Positions 8,606 through 15,977 of a stretch of 28,736 nt of DNA are shown one piece after another. The stretch is from Tritrichomonas foetus (lineage: Eukaryota; Parabasalia; Tritrichomonadida; Tritrichomonadidae): assembly GCA_001839685.1 (NCBI GenBank), contig MLAK01001144.1, positions 2,999 to 31,734 on the forward strand, in the 5' to 3' direction. Positions within the stretch are counted from its first letter, which is position 1. The number at the start of each line of letters is the position of its first letter. Position numbers and translations under genes: made by a program. A model generated the notes under the pieces. The model saw only the letters and a list, made by a program, of their open reading frames with translations. It was not told the DNA's origin and did no database searches.

Positions 8606-11600
8606 AATACAAATAATAATACAATTAACCAAAACAAATATGCTATAGATAATATCTTCCCTTGTTTATGTAATAATTGTAATAAATTTGTTTGTACAAA
8701 AGCAAACTTACACTCACATNTAAAATCACACCCAGATTTATATAATAAAATAAAAAGTTTAGGTATGTTTTGGGGAACAATATGTTATTGGGCTAAAAAT
8801 GATCTTAATTTAAAGCCCAAGGACATATTGAGAGACATGAAAGGTATAAAATGTCCTATTTGTAATATATTTTATACAAACATGAAAGAAGGTTTTAAAC
8901 ATCACATTACAAACAATCATCCTGATATTAGAAAACAAAATATATTTGCTCCAGTTCCTATTCACGTTAAATTTTCTCATATGATCAACCACGATGAAGA
9001 AGATGAAGAAGATATCAATCTGATAAATGAATTTATACTTAGGAAAAATTTAGCAAACAATCAAGATAATATGATAATGAATATTAACAACATTAACAAC
9101 ATTAACAACATTAACAATATTAACAACAACAACAATATTCGACGTTCCGATATACTACAACAATCTAACTCGCAGTTAAATTCTCGCATAAATATACNCC
9201 CAAACTCGCAATTGCATCCAACTAATCAACATTCCAACAACTCATATACACAAACAATAACTCATCCAAGAAACACTCAAGACTTCCAATTAAATTATGA
9301 CCAAACCAACGACCCACTTTCTAATCCAAATNCGAATTTTAATATGTCCACACCTTCAAGTGAATATACGTCCATAATACAGAACACGTGTTCTAATATA
9401 AATTCACTACAAAATCCCCATAATCTATTAAGCCCTCAAGAACAGCCTGTTCAAAATTCACATTCTAATTCTGATTTACGACAAATAATCCAACCGCACG
9501 TAGTAAACGNTAATAATAACATTACATTGAACAACACCAACAATAATTGTAGTAACAATAACTATAATAACAATAATAACGACAATAACCTTTTGATCAA
9601 CCAAAATAATGATGTAAATAATACAAATAACTCAAATCGAACAAATAATCATTCAAATAATCAAACCTTCGACCAATCTCAAGATTCCTCGACCAATTAT
9701 CTTGAAGATGATATTCTGAATTCTATAAACCCTGATATTCATAGTCAGTCACATTCTCAATCGCAATCAATTTTACAAAATCAAAGCGACACTCCCCCTG
9801 AGTCACCCGAGTTATTTATCTCTAAATATAATAATCTCGATCGTGGCGACCTTTATGAAAGATCCCTAAACTGGATATCTAAAAACGAAATGGAGGAAAA
9901 CAACAATATCTCTTTCCCCAAACTTACTTTCAATCTCAGAAAAAAGATATCTGTTGAAATTCATGATCTTTTCGAAAAAGATATTAAAGCATTAACCAAA
10001 CTAATAGATACTGAATCAGACAATTCAAATGAATGGTTCATTACAGAAGGTATTTTATGCAAAATCAACATCTTGATTCGAAAAAAATTACGATCTCTAC
10101 TTAGAATACCGATAAGAAGAATGCTAAGAAGTAGAAAGAAGAAAAATTACATCAAATCCAATGATTCTAACAAATTTGTTAAAACTGTAAATAACATTTT
10201 TAATATTCAAGAACTCATTGATATGATTCTACTACTTAAGGATATAAAAGATGAGACAGACACTCCTAAGAAAAGGAACAAAATTGCAAATATTGAAACA
10301 AATATTATAAACACTCTTCAATTGCTGCCAGATTCTATAACTTCCCATATTTTTCCCGACAAATCTATAAATGAAGTAAGAAGATTCTTAAACGATAATG
10401 AAGAACATCTTAATACGAAGTTAGATTGGCTTAATGCCTTACTAGATAAAACCATAACTGATTTTGAAAAGAAAAAGAATAAAGGTTTCCAAAACACAAT
10501 AAGAAATATGTACAGAGAAGATCCAACTAGATGCGCTTCATGGTATATAAACAATAACATAACACCTGAATGTAATATTCAACCAGAAGCATTCGCTTCT
10601 CATCTAGAGAAGCAATGGGACTTTAATGGTACCTTTGATCCTCTGAATGAGATAATAAATTACCAAGAATCTTTCAATGATGATCTTCGATCGAAATTTC
10701 TGAACCTCTTGCTTGACAAGGAACTTATACAGAAATCCATAAATAATAAAAGCAACGTCTCAGCCTCAGGAAGAGACGGGCTAGGCTACGCAATCTGGAA
10801 AATGAATCATAACATAAGCTCTAAACTGATAAAATATTTATTAAAATCATTTCTAACCCACAAAAAAGTACCAGAATGTTGGAAACATTCAAAAACTATC
10901 ATGCTTTTTAAAAAAGGCGATCCAAATGATGTTAAATCATGGAGGCCCATTGCTCTTACTCCAACTCTATACCGTATTATCATGAGTCATCTTGCAAATT
11001 GTTTTCAACTAATTAATAATGTATCCAACTTCATCAACCCAAGTCAAAAAGGTTTTAAAGCAGGTATAAATGGTTGTACTGAACACATAATTTCCATAAA
11101 TGAAATCCTAGCTCATGCAAATCGTAACAACAAGGAGGTACAAATACTCACTATTGATTTTGCAGACGCGTTTGGTTCAGTGGCACACAAACAAATTATA
11201 CACGCTCTAAACAAAATTGGATTTCCTGTTAACTTCTGTAAAGTTATAAAACATCTCTATAAGGATAACGACACAATCATTTCAGTAAATGGTTGTTCAA
11301 GCAANNNNNNNNNNNNNNNNNNNNNNNNNNNNNNNNNNNNNNNNNNNNNNNNNNNNNNNNNNNNNNNNNNNNNNNNNNNNNNNNNNNNNNNNNNNNNNNN
11401 NNNNNNNNNNNNNNNNNNNNNNNNNNNNNNNNNNNNNNNNNNNNNNNNNNNNNNNNNNNNNNNNNNNNNNNNNNNNNNNNNNNNNNNNNNNNNNNNNNNN
11501 NNNNNNNNNNNNNNNNNNNNNNNNNNNNNNNNNNNNNNNNNNNNNNNNNNNNNNNNNNNNNNNNNNNNNNNNNNNNNNNNNNNNNNNNNNNNNNNNNNNN

Positions 11601-14317
11601 NNNNNNNNNNNNNNNNNNNNNNNNNNNNNNNNNNNNNNNNNNNNNNNNNNNNNNNNNNNNNNNNNNNNNNNNNNNNNNNNNNNNNNNNNNNNNNNNNNNN
11701 NNNNNNNNNNNNNNNNNNNNNNNNNNNNNNNNNNNNNNNNNNNNNNNNNNNNNNNNNNNNNNNNNNNNNNNNNNNNNNNNNNNNNNNNNNNNNNNNNNNN
11801 NNNNNNNNNNNNNNNNNNNNNNNNNNNNNNNNNNNNNNNNNNNNNNNNNNNNNNNNNNNNNNNNNNNNNNNNNNNNNNNNNNNNNNNNNNNNNNNNNNNN
11901 NNNNNNNNNNNNNNNNNNNNNNNNNNNNNNNNNNNNNNNNNNNNNNNNNNNNNNNNNNNNNNNNNNNNNNNNNNNNNNNNNNNNNNNNNNNNNNNNNNNN
12001 NNNNNNNNNNNNNNNNNNNNNNNNNNNNNNNNNNNNNNNNNNNNNNNNNNNNNNNNNNNNNNNNNNNNNNNNNNNNNNNNNNNNNNNNNNNNNNNNNNNN
12101 NNNNNNNNNNNNNNNNNNNNNNNNNNNNNNNNNNNNNNNNNNNNNNNNNNNNNNNNNNNNNNNNNNNNNNNNNNNNNNNNNNNNNNNNNNNNNNNNNNNN
12201 NNNNNNNNNNNNNNNNNNNNNNNNNNNNNNNNNNNACAGTTTCAGTAAATGGTTGTTCAAGCAAACCAGTAAAAACAAATAGAGGGGTCAGACAAGGCTG
12301 TCCTCTCTCACCCCTTCTATTCAACATCTGTTTGAATCCTTTAATAGATGTACTTAAAAATAAACACTGTAAAGATGGTTATATTATAAATAACAATTCG
12401 TACACAGTCCAAGCATTTGCTGATGACGTAATCTTAATTGCTAATTCTGTTGAAGCCTTAAAAAATATGATTGAAACTTGTAAAGAATTCTGCAATGCCA
12501 CAGGGATGAATATCAATCCTTCAAAATGCCAATGGCTCTCTTTTTCAATCGTTAACAATCGTAGAATTTCCTCAAATAAAACAATTTATTTAAATGATGA
12601 AACGATTAAACCACTGAATATAAATGATGCTATATTATATCTTGGTGCCCCTATTTCTACGAATAAAATTTCTAAAATGAACACAACAATTAAACTATTG
12701 AGTGAAATTAAAATTGAAATACAAAAGATTACACGTTCACCGCTTGCAATTACTCAAATTATTGACGCTATTAAAAGGCTTATTACTCCAAAATTAGACT
12801 TTATAATGCTGAATGGTATTACACCATTAAAGAAAATCCAAGAATTAGATAAATTTATTAGAACTCAACTACTAAATAAACTTAAATCTAAAAGCCTTCC
12901 AATTGATTATTTTTATACACATTGGACCGATGGAGGTTTAAGTTTAAAATGCTTAGAAGAAAGATCTCAAAACTTACAGCTCAAAACTCTATTTTATTTG
13001 CTTGACACTAAAGATGAAGGGTTAAACCACTTAATTAATACAAATATTCTTGAAGAAACAAATAGAAGACATATAAAAGGAGCAACTTCCAATGATTCTA
13101 ATTTTCTAAACTATGATATCTATAACATTGATCATAATAGATCCACAAAAACTAACACGATATTTACACGTGGAATGTATGCTGCGAAAAAGCTAAATTT
13201 AAACTTGTTCTATGATTCTGTTGATGACTTTGCAGACACTAATATCGATTCTGAAAGTGACTCTATAAATAACAATAATAATGTAGATACAAATGATTTG
13301 CTTAAAATTATTCATATTAAAAAGAGAAATTGTGAAGACTTAATCAAAACAAATATTAAAGATCTCCTTAATGTATTGAACTCTTTAAATTGTGAAAATC
13401 ACTATAATAATCTTATAAAACACAACTTTAAAGGTCATACATTTTTCGATACAAGAGATTCTAAACCTTCTAATTCCTTTATCAGCAATAATAAATATTT
13501 CTTACCAGATTGTGTTACAAAATTTTTAATCAATGCACGTTGTAACTCACTTCCTACAAATGAACTTCTCAATAAAAGGAACAGCAACATTTCAAATATT
13601 TGCGCTACATGCAATTCTAATGCAACTGATTCCTTAATGCATCGTCTTAATAATTGTAAACCAAAATCTGCAGAATATACAAAAAGACATAATTATATTT
13701 GTGAAATTCTTAACCATGCAATTGCAAATTCAAAATCTTTATATCATAACAATTATAGCCCCATTATTCATGAAAACTCTTCTATCCGTATTTTTGGTTT
13801 CAACAACCTTCCAGACCGCTCAAAAGCTCTTAAGCCAGATATATGGTTCTTATCTGGGGATCAAAATAATCAAGTAATCAATATTATTGAAGTGACTTGC
13901 CCTTACGGTGGTCACTCAGAAACAGACAATGATGATGTTCAAAACAATAATCATAATGGTCTTACCTCAAAATTAAAGCTTAGGAGAGACGAGAAACTGA
14001 ACAAATATGAAATTCTTATTAACGACATCAAAGATAATTGGCATATAAAGGCTAAACTATACGTAATAGTTGTTTCTTCCTTAGGCGTAATTCCAAAAGA
14101 TTCAATTTCAGACCTCAAAAGATTGTTTAAATACAAGAAGCTTGTTACTTCAATTGCGAGAAAATGCGTAGCGGCATCAATTATTGGTTCTTTCAATATC
14201 TTTTACAACGCTAAGTTATCTTACCATCTAAATGACTACAAGAACTGTGGTGAAGTGAACATTTCTATCGTTGAAGGGACGGGGACGGACCTTTCTCGGC
14301 CTCATCCGAGGACTTGA
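8606..14317 (+). CDS. Zinc-finger / reverse transcriptase / RLE polyprotein
   Basis: Domains in order: a C2H2 finger (CNNC at 8669-8680, then H-x3-H); a second finger (CPIC at 8852-8863); an Asn-rich low-complexity stretch about 9060-9720; and a reverse transcriptase with SWRPIAL, LTIDFADAFGSV (first catalytic Asp codon at 11156), RQGCPLSPLLFN and AFADDV (Asp pair at 12422-12427). A CCHC motif C-x2-C-x9-H-x4-C follows from 13601. The endonuclease has KPD at 13832-13840, Glu in IIEVTCPYG at 13889 and RRDEKLNKYEIL after it. In this family one protein binds target DNA, nicks it and copies its RNA from the nick. The frame is open across the 5' junction back to a host ATG at 8486. The first internal Met comes after the first finger, so initiation is unclear. 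Without the spurious gap the protein would be about 1,583 residues. No lesion is visible. Confidence 0.88.
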   Translation, partial: NTNNNTINQNKYAIDNIFPCLCNNCNKFVCTKANLHSHXKSHPDLYNKIKSLGMFWGTICYWAKNDLNLKPKDILRDMKGIKCPICNIFYTNMKEGFKHHITNNHPDIRKQNIFAPVPIHVKFSHMINHDEEDEEDINLINEFILRKNLANNQDNMIMNINNINNINNINNINNNNNIRRSDILQQSNSQLNSRINIXPNSQLHPTNQHSNNSYTQTITHPRNTQDFQLNYDQTNDPLSNPNXNFNMSTPSSEYTSIIQNTCSNINSLQNPHNLLSPQEQPVQNSHSNSDLRQIIQPHVVNXNNNITLNNTNNNCSNNNYNNNNNDNNLLINQNNDVNNTNNSNRTNNHSNNQTFDQSQDSSTNYLEDDILNSINPDIHSQSHSQSQSILQNQSDTPPESPELFISKYNNLDRGDLYERSLNWISKNEMEENNNISFPKLTFNLRKKISVEIHDLFEKDIKALTKLIDTESDNSNEWFITEGILCKINILIRKKLRSLLRIPIRRMLRSRKKKNYIKSNDSNKFVKTVNNIFNIQELIDMILLLKDIKDETDTPKKRNKIANIETNIINTLQLLPDSITSHIFPDKSINEVRRFLNDNEEHLNTKLDWLNALLDKTITDFEKKKNKGFQNTIRNMYREDPTRCASWYINNNITPECNIQPEAFASHLEKQWDFNGTFDPLNEIINYQESFNDDLRSKFLNLLLDKELIQKSINNKSNVSASGRDGLGYAIWKMNHNISSKLIKYLLKSFLTHKKVPECWKHSKTIMLFKKGDPNDVKSWRPIALTPTLYRIIMSHLANCFQLINNVSNFINPSQKGFKAGINGCTEHIISINEILAHANRNNKEVQILTIDFADAFGSVAHKQIIHALNKIGFPVNFCKVIKHLYKDNDTIISVNGCSSXXXXXXXXXXXXXXXXXXXXXXXXXXXXXXXXXXXXXXXXXXXXXXXXXXXXXXXXXXXXXXXXXXXXXXXXXXXXXXXXXXXXXXXXXXXXXXXXXXXXXXXXXXXXXXXXXXXXXXXXXXXXXXXXXXXXXXXXXXXXXXXXXXXXXXXXXXXXXXXXXXXXXXXXXXXXXXXXXXXXXXXXXXXXXXXXXXXXXXXXXXXXXXXXXXXXXXXXXXXXXXXXXXXXXXXXXXXXXXXXXXXXXXXXXXXXXXXXXXXXXXXXXXXXXXXXXXXXXXXXXXXXXXXXXXXXXXXXXXXXXXXXXXXXXXXTVSVNGCSSKPVKTNRGVRQGCPLSPLLFNICLNPLIDVLKNKHCKDGYIINNNSYTVQAFADDVILIANSVEALKNMIETCKEFCNATGMNINPSKCQWLSFSIVNNRRISSNKTIYLNDETIKPLNINDAILYLGAPISTNKISKMNTTIKLLSEIKIEIQKITRSPLAITQIIDAIKRLITPKLDFIMLNGITPLKKIQELDKFIRTQLLNKLKSKSLPIDYFYTHWTDGGLSLKCLEERSQNLQLKTLFYLLDTKDEGLNHLINTNILEETNRRHIKGATSNDSNFLNYDIYNIDHNRSTKTNTIFTRGMYAAKKLNLNLFYDSVDDFADTNIDSESDSINNNNNVDTNDLLKIIHIKKRNCEDLIKTNIKDLLNVLNSLNCENHYNNLIKHNFKGHTFFDTRDSKPSNSFISNNKYFLPDCVTKFLINARCNSLPTNELLNKRNSNISNICATCNSNATDSLMHRLNNCKPKSAEYTKRHNYICEILNHAIANSKSLYHNNYSPIIHENSSIRIFGFNNLPDRSKALKPDIWFLSGDQNNQVINIIEVTCPYGGHSETDNDDVQNNNHNGLTSKLKLRRDEKLNKYEILINDIKDNWHIKAKLYVIVVSSLGVIPKDSISDLKRLFKYKKLVTSIARKCVAASIIGSFNIFYNAKLSYHLNDYKNCGEVNISIVEGTGTDLSRPHPRT
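11305..12235. other. Assembly gap of 931 N, probably spurious
   Basis: The 25 bases just before the gap (11280-11304) are identical to 12240-12264 just after it. Both encode SVNGCSS in the same reverse transcriptase motif. If the two copies are overlaid, the reverse transcriptase runs on without missing residues. The gap therefore most likely marks two overlapping contigs that were not merged, not 931 unknown bases. Confidence 0.8.
14272..14312 (+). other. GC-rich hairpin at the end of the retroelement ORF
   Basis: The last codons are strikingly GC-rich within a very AT-rich element. They contain CTCGG (14297-14301) and CCGAG (14308-14312), a five-pair stem with a six-base loop, preceded by the run GGGACGGGGACGG. 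It may be a conserved RNA signal near the 3' end recognised by the element's own reverse transcriptase. That role is inferred from position and composition. Confidence 0.4.
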
Positions 14318-14342
14318 GATAAAGTTTAAAAAGCAACAACTT

Positions 14343-14371
14343 AATGTCTTTTGTAGTACTACATAGACATT
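14343..14371 (+). other. Hairpin in the retroelement 3' untranslated region
   Basis: AATGTCT (14343-14349) pairs with AGACATT (14365-14371) and encloses the perfect palindrome GTAGTACTAC (14353-14362). It lies 26 bases after the stop codon and about 30 bases before the resumed tRNA sequence. That is where R2-type elements carry RNA structures that position the reverse transcriptase. Confidence 0.45.
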
Positions 14372-14399
14372 TCCTTATGATTATCTAAGTAAACATTAT

Positions 14400-14424
14400 A
14401 GTCACGCTCAAAGCATTTTTTTTT
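14400..14424 (+). pseudogene. tRNA-Met 3' remnant with polymerase III terminator
   Basis: TCAAAGC at 14408-14414 is the exact complement of the 5' acceptor strand at 8561-8567. It is followed by the discriminator base A (14415) and nine T (14416-14424), a strong RNA polymerase III terminator. Before it, AGT plus CACGC fit T-loop positions 58-60 and the 3' strand of a T stem. The matching 5' T-stem strand (GCGTG expected) is absent, so about 13 bases (positions 45-57) appear deleted. The acceptor match and T-run are clear. The T-arm assignment is weaker. Confidence 0.65.
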
Positions 14425-14488
14425 ATTTCTAGGATGTTTGAACAACCCTTTTTTATATATCTTGAATCTACATAAGATATGATTTCAA

Positions 14489-15085
14489 ATGATACTAGTC
14501 TCGTTGATTTTCGTTGGTCTGACAAATATGATCTTTATTATTTGTATATTTAATATATATATATTAAATATTCCCAACGAAACACAATATACAGATAGTT
14601 ACACGGACTTAGATAATTATCCCGTCTCAGAAGATACACCATACACTAAAGATCGACTTACAGAAGCTCAAGAAAATCCAATTTTTAACGATTTCATTCC
14701 GTCCGTTAACATTTTTAATAAATTCGTCGAAATCAACAAAAAGACATTTGATATTTTACCGAAAGACTTTAAAATTAACACAGAAAATATTATTTGTCCA
14801 CTTTACTCGCTTTGTTTATACAACTCCCCAGAAACCACAGATATATTTAATCATATTTTACAATTTCATGACAAAATTCTACCTTTTAATTTTAATAAAT
14901 CGATTTTAATCAGCGAAAATTTCAGTAATACAATTTCTTTATTAACATATAAAAATATTATTAATTATTTTGAAAATTTTTATCTAAATTTCGAAAAAAC
15001 ATTTTCACCAATCAATTTCAATCACCTACTATTTAACAATCAAAATCAAATTTTAACAATTTTCAAAAATAAAATTAAATGTTAA
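14489..15085 (+). CDS. Weak hypothetical ORF, Asn/Ile/Phe-rich, 198 residues
   Basis: An ATG-started frame begins with about 28 hydrophobic residues that could be a membrane segment. An acidic/Thr-rich part follows, then an Asn/Phe/Ile-rich C-terminal part. CPLYSLC followed by HILQFH vaguely resembles a C2H2 finger of the kind seen in the retroelement upstream. The last 17 codons run into the 92-bp tandem repeat, so its end is set by repeat DNA. I recognise no family. It may be a fragment of a second mobile element, or chance in AT-rich DNA. Confidence 0.2.
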   Translation: MILVSLIFVGLTNMIFIICIFNIYILNIPNETQYTDSYTDLDNYPVSEDTPYTKDRLTEAQENPIFNDFIPSVNIFNKFVEINKKTFDILPKDFKINTENIICPLYSLCLYNSPETTDIFNHILQFHDKILPFNFNKSILISENFSNTISLLTYKNIINYFENFYLNFEKTFSPINFNHLLFNNQNQILTIFKNKIKC

Positions 15086-15238
15086 AATTTGATTTTGATT
15101 GTTAGAATTTCAATCATTTTCAATCTAACAATCAAAATCAAATTTTAACAATTTTCAAAAATAAAATTAAATGTTAAAATTTGATTTTGATTGTTAGAAT
15201 TTCAATCATTTTCAATCTAACAATCAAAATCAAATTTT
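15034..15238. repeat. 92-bp tandem repeat with perfect 25-bp inverted repeats
   Basis: Units start at 15035, 15127 and 15219; the first two are essentially identical and the third stops after 20 bases. Each unit holds a perfect 25-bp inverted repeat, first at 15034-15058 against 15080-15104, around a 21-base AT spacer. Between units the same arms can also pair across a 22-24 base spacer, so the array could fold in two ways. It overlaps the end of the weak ORF upstream. Confidence 0.92.
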
Positions 15239-15977
15239 GAAAACTTTCAATAATCATGCTATAATTTATTTTGAATGTTTCTAATTCATTTTCAATTTAA
15301 ACACTCATTATGTTCTTCTAAATTCTATCTATACAATTTATTTTATCATTATTTTCCTTTTATCTCTTTTTTTACCAATTTCTAATATCTTTCGAAATTC
15401 TAGAAAATTATAATTTGACTTTCAATGTTTGGATTTCATCGAATCAAATATTCAATAAAAAAATCAATACATGGTATACATGATCCAGTCTTTGATAATG
15501 GAATCTTCAACTTTAAAAATTTGTGATGACAAAAGCGTTATGGCCAATTCATAAGGTGAAATTCTAGCACTAATACCTGGTTTTTCATTAATTGTATCGT
15601 GGCTCGCAGATTTAGCCTTTAAGAATAGTAAATATCACTTCTAATACTGCAAAAATTTAATTTCCTAAATTTTTTAAATGAAAACAACGAATTATTACAT
15701 TTCAAATTAAATCAATACGAGGATAATTCTATTTTACTATTATTCGCTTTACATCTGGAAATGATTCTATTGTTCCATTCAAAAATCCACTTTTTGAGTT
15801 GATTTGATGAATTATTTTGTATACTTTACATTATTTCAATAATACAATTTTTCCTCAATGCCTTTTAATTCAAATGATTTTACAATCCATTCAAACGTTC
15901 AATGTAATGGCCAAATATAAATTCATTCACTTCATCTTCACAAAAGTTTTATTCCTTAAAGCACTCCGGATTTTAAA
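15239..15977. other. Intergenic stretch with a possible minus-strand gene fragment
   Basis: Mostly AT-rich and featureless. On the minus strand, 15467-15634 is open for 56 codons between two TGA codons and lacks an initial ATG. It encodes an ordinary-looking mixed peptide including INEKPGISARISPYELAITL, unlike random AT-rich translation. I do not recognise it. It may be an exon-like remnant of a lost gene. The right end carries the promoter region of the coiled-coil gene. Confidence 0.35.
15927..15936 (+). promoter_or_regulatory. Possible initiator-like element
   Basis: TCACTTCATC lies about 50 bases before the coiled-coil ATG and resembles the trichomonad initiator (TCA, pyrimidine, then A/T). 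In such promoters the A of TCA is the first transcribed base. The match is short and several TCA motifs occur nearby, so this is tentative. Confidence 0.25.

Larger units (their letters stand above)
8605..14399 (+). mobile_element. R2-like non-LTR retrotransposon with RLE, inserted in a tRNA gene
   Basis: One long ORF runs from the 5' junction almost to the 3' end. It has N-terminal C2H2 zinc fingers, a central reverse transcriptase and a C-terminal CCHC motif plus restriction-like endonuclease. This is the single-ORF layout of the R2/NeSL/CRE group. No long terminal repeats are seen. The limits are set by where the tRNA sequence stops and resumes. No target-site duplication is visible; instead about 13 bases of the tRNA seem lost. 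The length is about 5.8 kb as drawn, or about 4.8 kb if the internal N block is an artefact. Single N bases at 8720, 9198, 9332 and 9510 suggest several similar copies in the genome. The exact 3' boundary is uncertain by a few bases. Confidence 0.8.

Noticed and set aside
11257..12327. Several open frames spanning the N block on both strands
   Set aside because: They consist almost wholly of unknown bases and are shadows of the reverse transcriptase frame.
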